NCBI GenBank assembly: GCA_022766945.1
Contig: JALEOU010000036.1
Span: 1-39,738 of the forward strand
Source of the DNA: Fusicatenibacter sp.
GTDB taxonomy: Bacteria > Bacillota > Clostridia > Lachnospirales > Lachnospiraceae
Direction of reading: 5' to 3'
Length of the DNA: 39,738 nt
A program made the translations under genes and the position numbers. Of the stretch, positions 17,755-25,222 are shown piece after piece; position 1 is the first letter of the stretch; every line of letters starts with the position of its first letter. The notes under the pieces were generated by a model. It was not told where the DNA came from, searched no databases, and was given only the letters and a program-made list of their open reading frames with translations.

Positions 17755-19233
17755 ATGGAAGAAAAACGCAGATTAACGAAGAAGGAGCTTCGCCGCCGCA
17801 GACGCAGAAGAATTTTGATTGTCAAAACGGTTCTGCTCTGTGTATTGCTTTTGATTTTGGGATTTGGTGTCTGGGCGCTTTCGGGCGGCACAGATAAGCT
17901 GAAAGAAAAGGCGAAGGAGAAGGAGCAGAACAATCAGACGGCAGTGTCTGAGAGTATGGATAGTACAAGCAGTGTCAGCACAGCCGGGGAAGTGGATCCG
18001 TCCTCGTTAAGAGAGAGTATTATGGCGGAGGCGGAAGCCCTGGCGATGACTTATGATTATGACGGGGCAATCGAAAAGCTTCAGAGCATCGAAGGTGCGT
18101 CCACAGACGCAGAGATTATCACAAAGGTTGCGGAATATACGACGACCAGAGATTCCTGTGTCCGCGTAAATGTCAATGAGGTGACGCACGTTTTCTATCA
18201 TTCTCTTGTTGTGGACCCGCAGAAAGCCTTTTTCCAGGACAACGCGCAGACAGAGGGCTTCTGCGAATGGATGACGACGGTGGATGAATTCAATAAGATT
18301 ACCCAGCAGATGTACGACAACGGATATGTCATGGTGAGTCTTCGGGATCTGGTGAAAGAGACGGTGGATGAATCCGGAAATGTGCATTTCACAGAGGGTG
18401 ATATCTACCTGCCGGAGGGAAAGAAAGCGTTTGTACTTTCTCTGGATGATTTGTGCTATTATCATTCCTATGACGGACGCGGAATCGCCACCAAGATGGT
18501 CATCGGCGAGGATGGAAAGCCGACCTGTGAGTACACCCAGGACGACGGAACGGTGGTGGTCGGTGCCTATGACTGTATACCGCTGATGGATCAGTTTATC
18601 GAGGAACATCCGGATGCCGTTTATCACGGAGCGAGAGGAACCGTGGCGCTGACCGGATACGACGGAATCCTTGGCTACCGCACGGATATCTCCTATAAGA
18701 CGGGAGAGAATCTCTCAGATGATCAGAGGGCATGGCTGAATGCACACCCGGATTTTGACTACGAAAAAGAGTGTGAGGAAGCGAAGAAGGTGGCAGACGC
18801 GATCAAGGAAGACGGCTGGACCTTTGCCAGCCATACCTGGGGACACATCCGTGTCGGGGATAAGAGTCTGGAACAGATTCAGACAGATACAGAGAAATGG
18901 CTGAATTATGTCGCACCGCTGATCGGAGGGTCGGATATCATTATCTTTGCTCATGGTCAGGATCTGTCAGACTGGCATGACTACACGATGGAGAACGAGA
19001 AATTCAGCTATCTGAAGAGTAAGGGCTTCAATATTTACTGTAACGTAGATTCGTCTCAGTATTTTGTTCAGGTAAGGGATAATTACCTGCGCATGGGCCG
19101 CCGCAATCTGGATGGCTATCGTTTGTATCAGGATGCATATGGCGGAGGAAGCCGTACAGCGGATCTTTTTGATGCGGCATCCGTCTTCGACAGCAGAAGA
19201 CCGACGGATCCTTCTCTGTATGATCTCCAGTGA
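17755..19233 (+). CDS. Membrane-anchored polysaccharide deacetylase (CE4/NodB-like)
   Basis: The 492-residue protein has a highly basic N-terminus (six arginines in a row at 13-19) and one transmembrane helix (~20-42), then a low-complexity spacer and a secreted catalytic domain (~140-460). CE4 hallmarks are SLDD at 229-232 (catalytic and metal aspartates) and SHTWGH with H360 and H364 as metal ligands. It probably trims N-acetyl groups from peptidoglycan or another wall polymer outside the membrane. ATG 17755 is preferred over 17716 because GGGGAGGA (17737-17744) lies between them. It is a single gene closed by a terminator shared with the convergent neighbour. Confidence 0.88.
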   Translation: MEEKRRLTKKELRRRRRRRILIVKTVLLCVLLLILGFGVWALSGGTDKLKEKAKEKEQNNQTAVSESMDSTSSVSTAGEVDPSSLRESIMAEAEALAMTYDYDGAIEKLQSIEGASTDAEIITKVAEYTTTRDSCVRVNVNEVTHVFYHSLVVDPQKAFFQDNAQTEGFCEWMTTVDEFNKITQQMYDNGYVMVSLRDLVKETVDESGNVHFTEGDIYLPEGKKAFVLSLDDLCYYHSYDGRGIATKMVIGEDGKPTCEYTQDDGTVVVGAYDCIPLMDQFIEEHPDAVYHGARGTVALTGYDGILGYRTDISYKTGENLSDDQRAWLNAHPDFDYEKECEEAKKVADAIKEDGWTFASHTWGHIRVGDKSLEQIQTDTEKWLNYVAPLIGGSDIIIFAHGQDLSDWHDYTMENEKFSYLKSKGFNIYCNVDSSQYFVQVRDNYLRMGRRNLDGYRLYQDAYGGGSRTADLFDAASVFDSRRPTDPSLYDLQ

Positions 19234-19275
19234 GAAGCCCGGCAGATGCCAGGATAAGGACTATGAAAAAAATAC

Positions 19276-19312
19276 CAGCGGGAGAGTGAAGGAAAACTCT
19301 CCCGCTGATGTT
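19276..19312. terminator. Bidirectional terminator between convergent genes
   Basis: CAGCGGGAGAGT (19276-19287) and ACTCTCCCGCTG (19296-19307) pair perfectly around an eight-base loop. A-rich sequence lies to the left and TTTTAT to the right, so it can serve both convergent genes. Confidence 0.85.
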
Positions 19313-19315
19313 TTA

Positions 19316-21079
19316 TCAGCGCAAAAAAAGATAGCTGCGAACAACAGGGAACGGTGCGGCGCCGATTTCCATCAGATCACGGTGAAATTCCATCGTGGAA
19401 AATTTGTCTTTTTGGAGTTCTTCGGCTTCTTCTTTCAGACTCATAAAATTCAGGTATCCTACATAATATTTCAGGTAGTTACCGGGTGTTTCCACGATAT
19501 ACTGATAGATCTTTGCAATGGTATCCGTATCCGTGACGCCAAAACTGCCCAGGAACGTGACGGCATCCTCAAAAAGCCAGCCCTGATCATGGATGGCAAT
19601 ATCCAGGATGGAGTAGAGACACAGATGAATGGAACGGTTCAGCCACTGAATGGAGAAGGCAGACTGCAGATCATCGGATAGATTTCTGCCGGCATAGCCA
19701 TAGGCGTAGGATTCCACGTAGGTAGCCCAGCCCTCCGCGTAACCAGAGGGGGTATACAGATGCCGGATCAGAGGAGCGTCGGTGCGTGAAAAAGAGACAC
19801 TCTGGTAGAGATGCCCTGGAAACCCTTCATGGGCCAGGGTGGTGTACAGCTCCAGTTGACTCATGTTACTGCTGCGGTTGATGTAGATCGTGTTGGGAGA
19901 CTGGGTATCCACAGGAGGCGTCAGATAAAAAGCCGGGCTGAGATACTTTTCCAGCGATTCGTCCACGTATTTGACTTCATAATCGATTCCTTCGAGTGCC
20001 GGGAAATCCTCTGTGATGGCCTCCTGCAGATCCAGAAGCATCTCTTCCGGTGTGGAAAAGGCAAGGCTGGTCTGATCGAGAAGAAGCGCCAGAGAAGGTT
20101 CCGCCGAAAGAAGCTCTGTTATCTGATGACAGTCGCAGGAAAGCTGTTCCTTTAGCCGCAGGAGCAGTTCTGCAGGAGAGTCGTCACATCCGGTGAGAGC
20201 GCGGACAAGATAGCGGTAATAAGCTTTCCCGCCCGGATAATGGGCCAGGCCGCCCTCATTGGTTCCGGTTCCCATCAGATCTGTCAGGGCTTCAATGAGA
20301 GCCTGATAGGAGGGGAGCACACAGTTTTTGATCAGCTTCTGATGGGTATCCAGACAGACTTTCTGCTCTTCTTCGCTGAACAGTCCGCAGGAGGAGAGAT
20401 TTTTCTCGAACAGCTTCTGCAGATAATGATTCTGGGGATCCAGGAGAAAAGAAGTGCACTGATCGATAATTCCCTGTGCGGCTTTATCGTTCATGAACAC
20501 GCCCTGCCGCGATTTTTCTCTCTCGTAGGCGATGATCTGATCAAAATATTCGGGTATCTCACGGAGCAGCTGCAGGTAATCGAGAACATCCTGCCGGGTG
20601 CGAAAAGCATACTCCGACAGAAGAATGGGAAGCTGGGACTGCACCCCCAGGGAAGGACCGAGAACTTCGGCAAGGATGCTGCAGGACCCTTCCATTTCTT
20701 CTGTTTCCAGATCAAAGAGCAGCACATCCAGAGTGATCTGATTGGCTTTGTTTAACTTTTTCTTTGAGAAGGAAGAGAGGATTTTCCGGCGGTTTTCGCA
20801 GAGTGAGAGATGGGCAGTGCGATCCGGAAGACAGACAGAACCAAGGGTGACGGGATAGTCTTCGATCCCGGCCAGCGAGGGATCGGACAGTATGTAGTGA
20901 AGATTGATTGTGGAGGAAGAAACTTCTGCGCGGAACAGAGTATCCGTGAATGCTCCGAAACGGCGGTTTTCTGCCGGGGAGAAGAAAGGGGACAGATACC
21001 AGAAGAGCAGAACCTGGGTGAGCAGCAGAAGGAGCACAAAAGTAAAGCGTATGCGTCTTTTCAGGCGTTTGGGTTTCAT
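19316..21079 (-). CDS. DUF885-family membrane-anchored putative metallopeptidase
   Basis: The 587-residue protein starts with a basic cluster and one hydrophobic segment (~11-29), giving an N-terminal anchor or uncleaved signal. The body matches the DUF885 family, widespread and of uncertain function, thought to be zinc peptidase-like. The best motif is LAHEGFPGH (415-423), with H417, E418 and H423 as likely metal ligands, followed by YAEGWATYVESYAYG. The ATG at 21079 has GGGGAGA about ten bases upstream on the minus strand. The gene is divergent from the following lipoprotein gene, with which it shares a 160-base intergenic region. Confidence 0.8.
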   Translation of the reverse strand: MKPKRLKRRIRFTFVLLLLLTQVLLFWYLSPFFSPAENRRFGAFTDTLFRAEVSSSTINLHYILSDPSLAGIEDYPVTLGSVCLPDRTAHLSLCENRRKILSSFSKKKLNKANQITLDVLLFDLETEEMEGSCSILAEVLGPSLGVQSQLPILLSEYAFRTRQDVLDYLQLLREIPEYFDQIIAYEREKSRQGVFMNDKAAQGIIDQCTSFLLDPQNHYLQKLFEKNLSSCGLFSEEEQKVCLDTHQKLIKNCVLPSYQALIEALTDLMGTGTNEGGLAHYPGGKAYYRYLVRALTGCDDSPAELLLRLKEQLSCDCHQITELLSAEPSLALLLDQTSLAFSTPEEMLLDLQEAITEDFPALEGIDYEVKYVDESLEKYLSPAFYLTPPVDTQSPNTIYINRSSNMSQLELYTTLAHEGFPGHLYQSVSFSRTDAPLIRHLYTPSGYAEGWATYVESYAYGYAGRNLSDDLQSAFSIQWLNRSIHLCLYSILDIAIHDQGWLFEDAVTFLGSFGVTDTDTIAKIYQYIVETPGNYLKYYVGYLNFMSLKEEAEELQKDKFSTMEFHRDLMEIGAAPFPVVRSYLFLR

Positions 21080-21162
21080 AGGAAAGAAATCTCCCCTGGG
21101 ATATCTCTTATCCCAAATCTATGAAAGCGCGGGGGCTTTCAGAACCAAATCCTTCCGGTGTA

Positions 21163-21191
21163 TTGGAAATCTAAGAAGGCTGTGGTAAAAT
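21163..21191 (+). promoter_or_regulatory. Promoter of the lipoprotein gene
   Basis: TTGGAA (21163-21168), 17 bases, then TAAAAT (21186-21191). In the same divergent gap, GGGATA and TATCCC (21098-21114) form a short palindrome just upstream of the minus-strand gene's ribosome binding site. Confidence 0.55.
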
Positions 21192-21240
21192 AACGGGAAG
21201 GGAACCGAAATGGGTTTGCATGTTATGAAGGAGTATGGAT

Positions 21241-22608
21241 ATGAAAAGAAAGTCAAAAACCTGGATACTGATACTTTCCTTAGTTCTGGCAGTGCCCGGA
21301 ATTACGTCCTGCCAGAAGCCGGAGGAAGATATTCCGATTACAACGATCAGTCAGAGTACGGAGGACGAGGATCCGGAGGATAACCTGGAGGAAGAACTGG
21401 GTGATGAGATTCCCGAGTATGATGTGGAGCTGCCAGAGGAACCGGGAAGTTTTGAATTGGCAATCTGGGGGGAACTGTATACGATTCCGGAGTCTTACGA
21501 GCATTTTGTAAACAAAGGCTGGGTTTACCAGGGAGATGAGGAACGGCAGATCAATCCGGAATCCTACTCGGAGGATGAAGTCTTTGAGATGGATGGAAAC
21601 ACGATTACGGTGGATGTGATGAATCCGGATACGACAAAGAAGGCGGTATGGGAGTGCATGATCGGCGGAATTCACATCGATACCAACATTGCGGGAGGTC
21701 AGAGCATCTACGTCAATCTGCCGGGCGGAATTGTAATGCAGGAATCGCTGGCAGAGGAGGTGGAAGATGCCTATGGATTGCCAAAGGACCGTTATGAGAC
21801 AGAGAACTGTCTGCAGCTGACCTACGAGTTTGGACTGTATCAGACGGTTACGCTGGGATTTGATACGGATACCGAGACGCTGGTGACACTGGATATGCAG
21901 AACTTCCGTACGAAAGCCGGCGAGGAGGAACTGGAAAATGTCAGTGACGCCGTAACGCCTGAGGTGGAAGCCTATGCGGCACCGGAGACGGACAGTGAGA
22001 CGATCAATGATTTTATCGTCCGGTATGACGGCGTGCTGTATCGCCTGCCCACGCCGGTAAGCCAGCTGATAGAACATGGCTGGACAGTGAATGAGACGGA
22101 GTCCGACCGCGCGGTGCGGAACGGAAAGTACGGATATGTGACGCTGGAAAAAGACGGACAGAAGCTGTATGCCACAGTACATAACTACGGGCAGGAGCCG
22201 ACGACGGTTCGGAACTGTTTTGTGACAGCGCTGTACGGCGACCTGGATACGACGAAAGTTCCGATTGTGATCACCGGCGGCATTACGCTGGGCACAAGAG
22301 AGGAAGAGTTCCGGAATATCGTCGGGGACGCCAAATATGAAAAAAAAGAAGATGTGGATAATAAGGTGACTTATTACACATTCTATACAGACGAGAAACA
22401 GCTGGACTATACACAGGTAAGCATCGATGATGCGCTGCATCTGGTGCGCAGCATTCGTGTCGTTCACAATCAGGAGGAGATCGGCAGTCCAATTGACGAG
22501 AGCGGTGAAGATGCGAAGAAAGAGAAAGATACGGAAAACCAGACACTCGGTGAGGTGAAAGCAGAGTCAGGGGGAGAAGCGAAAACCGAATCGGAAACGG
22601 AGCCGTAG
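21241..22608 (+). CDS. Lipoprotein with duplicated domain, function unknown
   Basis: I do not recognise a named family. The 455-residue protein begins with a lipoprotein signal (basic MKRKSK, hydrophobic core, lipobox GITSC with the lipidated cysteine at 24), so it should sit on the outer face of the membrane. A very acidic linker follows. Two related domains can be seen: ~70-215 (IWGELYTIPESYEHFVNKGW) and ~255-410 (YDGVLYRLPTPVSQLIEHGW), each with the pattern Y-x-[IL]-P ~10 residues before a GW. The tail is rich in Glu, Lys and Ser. ATG 21241 rather than 21235 is chosen for spacing from AAGGAG (21228-21233). trxB follows 34 bases behind. Confidence 0.8.
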   Translation: MKRKSKTWILILSLVLAVPGITSCQKPEEDIPITTISQSTEDEDPEDNLEEELGDEIPEYDVELPEEPGSFELAIWGELYTIPESYEHFVNKGWVYQGDEERQINPESYSEDEVFEMDGNTITVDVMNPDTTKKAVWECMIGGIHIDTNIAGGQSIYVNLPGGIVMQESLAEEVEDAYGLPKDRYETENCLQLTYEFGLYQTVTLGFDTDTETLVTLDMQNFRTKAGEEELENVSDAVTPEVEAYAAPETDSETINDFIVRYDGVLYRLPTPVSQLIEHGWTVNETESDRAVRNGKYGYVTLEKDGQKLYATVHNYGQEPTTVRNCFVTALYGDLDTTKVPIVITGGITLGTREEEFRNIVGDAKYEKKEDVDNKVTYYTFYTDEKQLDYTQVSIDDALHLVRSIRVVHNQEEIGSPIDESGEDAKKEKDTENQTLGEVKAESGGEAKTESETEP

Positions 22609-22642
22609 GAAGAAAACGGAATGTCAGGAGGAGATAAGAAAA

Positions 22643-23569
22643 ATGACAGAACAGATCTATGATGTGATTGTGATCGGGTCGGGCCCTGCCGGGCTGGCGG
22701 CAGCGATTTATGCGAAACGGGCAAAACTGGAGTCTCTTGTGATTGAAGCAAATTATGTCAGCGGAGGACAGGTGATCACCACCTATGAAGTGGATAATTA
22801 TCCGGGTCTGCCGGGCATCAGCGGTATGGATCTGGGAAATACGCTGCGCGAGCATGCGGAGAAGATGGGCGCGGTATTTGCCAGAGAAAGAGTAAAAGAG
22901 CTGGAGCTGGACGGGGATGTGAAAATCGTCCGTACGCGAAAGAAGGAATACCATACGAAAACGGTGATCCTTGCCACGGGCGCACAGCATCGGATGCTGG
23001 GTGTGCCGGGCGAAAAAGAACTGTCCGGCATGGGCGTTTCCTATTGCGCCACCTGCGACGGAGCCTTCTTCAAAGGGAAAACCGTAGCGGTTGTGGGCGG
23101 CGGTGACGTGGCCGTGGAGGATGCCATTTTCCTTGCGAGAACCTGCGAAAAAGTCTATGTCATTCACCGCAGAGACAGCCTTCGCGCGGCGGCTGTCCTG
23201 TCCGAACGACTGCTGGCACTTCCGAATGTGGAGATGGTCTGGGATACCGTTGTGGATTCCATCGAAGGAGAAAACAGTGTAGAAGCAGTCCGGATCACCA
23301 ACATAAAGACGGGCGAAAGCCGGGAACTGGATGTTCAGGGCGTGTTTATCGCTGTGGGAATCACGCCGAATTCAGGGCTGGCGGAAGGAAAGGTCAGTAT
23401 GGATGAATCCGGTTACCTCATCGCAGGCGAGGACGGTGTGACCAGTGTGCCCGGGCTCTTTGTGGCGGGAGATGTCCGCACCAAGCAGCTGCGTCAGATC
23501 ATCACAGCAGCTTCGGATGGAGCCAACTGTATCACATCGGTGGAAAGGTATCTGGTAAGTCTGGGATAA
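22643..23569 (+). CDS. trxB: Thioredoxin reductase
   Basis: This 308-residue FAD flavoprotein reduces thioredoxin. The FAD-binding GSGPAG is at 12-17, the redox-active CATC at 135-138, the second Rossmann motif GGGDVAVED at 152-160, and HRR at 175-177, the basic patch that favours NADPH. The C-terminal FAD motif GLFVAGDVRTKQLRQI is intact. AGGAGGAG precedes the ATG. It is probably cotranscribed with the lipoprotein gene and ends in a weak hairpin. Confidence 0.96.
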   Translation: MTEQIYDVIVIGSGPAGLAAAIYAKRAKLESLVIEANYVSGGQVITTYEVDNYPGLPGISGMDLGNTLREHAEKMGAVFARERVKELELDGDVKIVRTRKKEYHTKTVILATGAQHRMLGVPGEKELSGMGVSYCATCDGAFFKGKTVAVVGGGDVAVEDAIFLARTCEKVYVIHRRDSLRAAAVLSERLLALPNVEMVWDTVVDSIEGENSVEAVRITNIKTGESRELDVQGVFIAVGITPNSGLAEGKVSMDESGYLIAGEDGVTSVPGLFVAGDVRTKQLRQIITAASDGANCITSVERYLVSLG

Positions 23570-23584
23570 GTGTAGAAGCGAAAA

Positions 23585-23626
23585 GGCGGAATTTGTCAAA
23601 AATGCACAAAAACATTTCCGCTTTTT
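23585..23626 (+). terminator. Likely terminator after trxB
   Basis: GCGGAA (23586-23591) and TTCCGC (23616-23621) pair around a loop with a further TGT/ACA pairing, flanked by AAAA and TTTTT. Confidence 0.55.
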
Positions 23627-23734
23627 CCACAGCCCCAATTTTATAAACATCCCGTCCACAAGTTTTCCACATGGAAATCCCCTGTAAATACCTACAAAAT
23701 CGAGTTATACACCAAGTTATCCACATTTTCCACA
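23623..23734 (+). other. Cluster of DnaA-box-like sites
   Basis: Within 112 bases, all in one orientation, are TTTTCCACA (23623-23631), CCGTCCACA (23652-23660), TTTTCCACA (23663-23671), TTATACACC (23705-23713), the consensus box TTATCCACA (23717-23725) and TTTTCCACA (23726-23734). A strongly A+T-rich stretch follows (to ~23880). Such a cluster is typical of oriC or of DnaA-titrating sites. No dnaA or dnaN is adjacent, and the genes to the left run toward it, which argues against oriC. Confidence 0.6.
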
Positions 23735-23839
23735 GAAAAAAGAATGTGAATTCCATGATTTACATAATTCAAATAAGAACAGTTGTTTTGTTCACAACAG
23801 AGAAATGAGGTAATTTGTGAAAAAAGTATTACAAAAAGC

Positions 23840-23905
23840 TTGACTTTTTAATAATCAATAAGTGGTTTCGTTATCAATGAATTGTCTGATATTTCAAGAC
23901 AATTC
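23840..23905 (+). promoter_or_regulatory. Orphan -35-like box and hairpin in gene-free stretch
   Basis: TTGACT (23840-23845) sits in A+T-rich sequence without a clear -10 partner. It is followed by a perfect nine-base hairpin, GAATTGTCT (23879-23887) with AGACAATTC (23897-23905). This may be a remnant of a regulatory region of the lost sugar locus. I see no gene between trxB and the scar at 24014. Confidence 0.3.
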
Positions 23906-23911
23906 AGGATG

Positions 23912-23977
23912 ACAGCAAGCCGTCAAAAAGGCCCCGGCAGATGTACTTGCCGGGGCCTTTTTTTGACGGCTTGCTGT
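23912..23977. terminator. Very strong bidirectional terminator
   Basis: Arms of 28-30 bases (23912-23939 and 23948-23977) are complementary apart from two extra T, with loop GATGTACT. The core is GGCCCCGGCA/TGCCGGGGCC, flanked by A and T runs on both sides. On the minus strand it lies just behind the gene remnant at 24014-24172. Confidence 0.85.
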
Positions 23978-24013
23978 TTTTTCAGGGATTTGGCGTCCTG
24001 CCGGATTCCGTTT

Positions 24014-24172
24014 CTACTTCATCAGTTCGATACTGCAGGGCGGCAGGGTCACGGTGCTTCCCTCGATCTTTACAGCCTGATCCGAAGTCTGAAGCATGCC
24101 TGCCTGCGCAAGGTCTCCCGGTTCTTTTCCGTTGAGAGATACAGCGGACAGACCGATGGAAGTTTCCGTTTC
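24014..24172 (-). pseudogene. 3' remnant of a minus-strand gene, probably a glycoside hydrolase
   Basis: The minus strand has an open frame of about 52 codons ending in TAG (24014-24016). It encodes segments such as TSIGLSAVSLNGKEPGDL and ends GSTVTLPPCSIELMK. The ending V-x-LPP-x-S-x-x-L resembles the C-terminal beta-sandwich edge of arabinofuranosidase-type glycoside hydrolases, but I am not sure of the family. No start exists, because the frame is cut where the permease fragment begins. The strong terminator at 23912-23977 lies directly behind, as expected for the true 3' end of a gene. Confidence 0.6.
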
Positions 24173-24544
24173 AGATGGTGATGTTTACCCTTTCCAAGAT
24201 TGCGGATACCCTTCATCTGAACACCCCCTGGGGACCGATTATTGTTTATCTTGGATTTGGCGCGGGCCTTGCGGTCTTTATGTTTACCGGATTTGTGAAA
24301 TCCATTCCGCTGGAGATCGAAGAGGCAGCCATGATTGACGGCTGCAGTCCGCTGCGAACGTATTTCGGCATTGTGCTGCCGATCATGAAACCGACCTGCA
24401 TCACGGCAGCAATTCTTCAGGCGATGTGGATGTGGGCGTCATGATGGGTGTTCTGGTACTGGCCATTATCCCGATTATTGTCTTTTATTGTTCTGCCAGA
24501 GATATATCATTGAAGGCGTTGTAGCCGGCGCGGTAAAGGGCTGA
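24173..24544 (+). pseudogene. Broken carbohydrate ABC transporter permease (MalG/MsmG type)
   Basis: The fragment encodes the inner-membrane permease segment that contains the EAA loop contacting the ATPase: EEAAMIDGCSPLRTYFGIVLP is clear. The first ~100 residues are missing. After QAMWMW the frame breaks; a short deletion is likely, since the substrate-loop segment is absent. The frame then resumes as MMGVLVLAIIPIIVFY and shifts again, and the family ending QRYIIEGVVAGAVKG can be read in another frame up to TGA at 24544. At least one deletion and one frameshift make it non-functional. Confidence 0.85.
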
Positions 24545-24555
24545 TCATACTGTAC

Positions 24556-24584
24556 TTTACAGGATCGGCTTTTGGGAGTATGAT
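24556..24584 (+). promoter_or_regulatory. Promoter of the BFD-like gene
   Basis: TTTACA (24556-24561), 17 bases, then TATGAT (24579-24584), just 27 bases before the start codon. Confidence 0.6.
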
Positions 24585-24610
24585 AGAGCCGAAAGGATGG
24601 TGTACATAGT

Positions 24611-24808
24611 ATGGTAGGCAATGAGATGATTTGTAACTGCAAACAGGTATCCTATATGGATATTGTAAATGCTCTTCATGAGTTAACCAAATTTGATGAT
24701 GTCCTGGAAGCGTTTGACGAAGTGCAGAAAATGACACACTGCTCAACCGGCTGCGGAGGCTGTCATGATAAGATTATGAATATCATTTCTGAAGTCATGA
24801 TGGGGTAA
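24611..24808 (+). CDS. BFD-like [2Fe-2S]-binding small protein
   Basis: The 65-residue protein matches the bacterioferritin-associated ferredoxin-like fold. Cysteines fall as C8-N-C10 near the start and C43, C47 and C50 in CSTGCGGC; four of these would bind one [2Fe-2S] cluster. In larger enzymes this domain passes electrons. As a free protein it may help iron release or redox transfer; this is inference. AAAGGATGG lies 12 bases upstream. A second in-frame ATG at 24626 would also suit. It has its own promoter and terminator. Confidence 0.8.
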   Translation: MVGNEMICNCKQVSYMDIVNALHELTKFDDVLEAFDEVQKMTHCSTGCGGCHDKIMNIISEVMMG

Positions 24809-24831
24809 AAAAACTCTGCATCCGGATATGT

Positions 24832-24886
24832 AATAACAGGACAGCACCTTTGCGGGAAACGAGGGTGCCGTCCTGTTATTTTATTG
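24832..24886 (+). terminator. Terminator after the BFD-like gene
   Basis: Arms at 24832-24848 and 24864-24880 (AATAACAGGAC on one side, GTCCTGTTATT on the other, one mismatch inside) are followed by TTATT. Confidence 0.8.
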
Positions 24887-24991
24887 CCGTGTATGGGGTA
24901 CTGCACAGCATCCGTTGCCATCTGTACAGTGATCGCACATGTGAGAAAAAGGTCCGGCAGAGCTTTTTAAGTAGCCATCTGTATGGTTTTA

Positions 24992-25222
24992 TGGTAGAAT
25001 GAACTAAGGGTCAAAGGCTCAAAAAGCCGAATACAGCCAGAGAATTCTGCTGGGGGCGGAATTTTCGGAAACCGGTTCGTTTCAGAGGAGAAGCTGTCGG
25101 GAATCGGTTTTGTGGTTCTCTTTTCAGAGAGGGGGGATACCACTCCTGTATCAGAAAGTAACAATTACAGTAATAGTTTCAGGCAAAATGAATTTGTACA
25201 AAAGAAAAGGGAGTGTAGCATT
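24992..25222 (+). promoter_or_regulatory. Extended -10 promoter and ~215-base leader of the MATE gene
   Basis: TGGTAGAAT (24992-25000) is an extended -10 element, and no good -35 is present. The leader to the ATG at 25223 contains a hairpin (AATTCTGC/GCGGAATT around 25042-25065) and a possible GAGAA/TTCTC pairing near 25090-25125. I do not recognise a known riboswitch core in it. Confidence 0.4.

Noticed and set aside
21280-22467. Minus-strand open frame of 395 codons opposite the lipoprotein gene
   Set aside because: It is long but rich in His, Ile, Arg and Leu in the pattern of an antisense frame. The plus strand has a lipobox, a duplicated domain and a good ribosome binding site.
23623-23880. 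The chromosomal origin oriC
   Set aside because: DnaA boxes are present, but dnaA, dnaN and rpmH are not adjacent, and highly expressed genes to the left (dnaE, pfkA, tRNA) would all face the replication fork. I report it as a DnaA-box cluster only.
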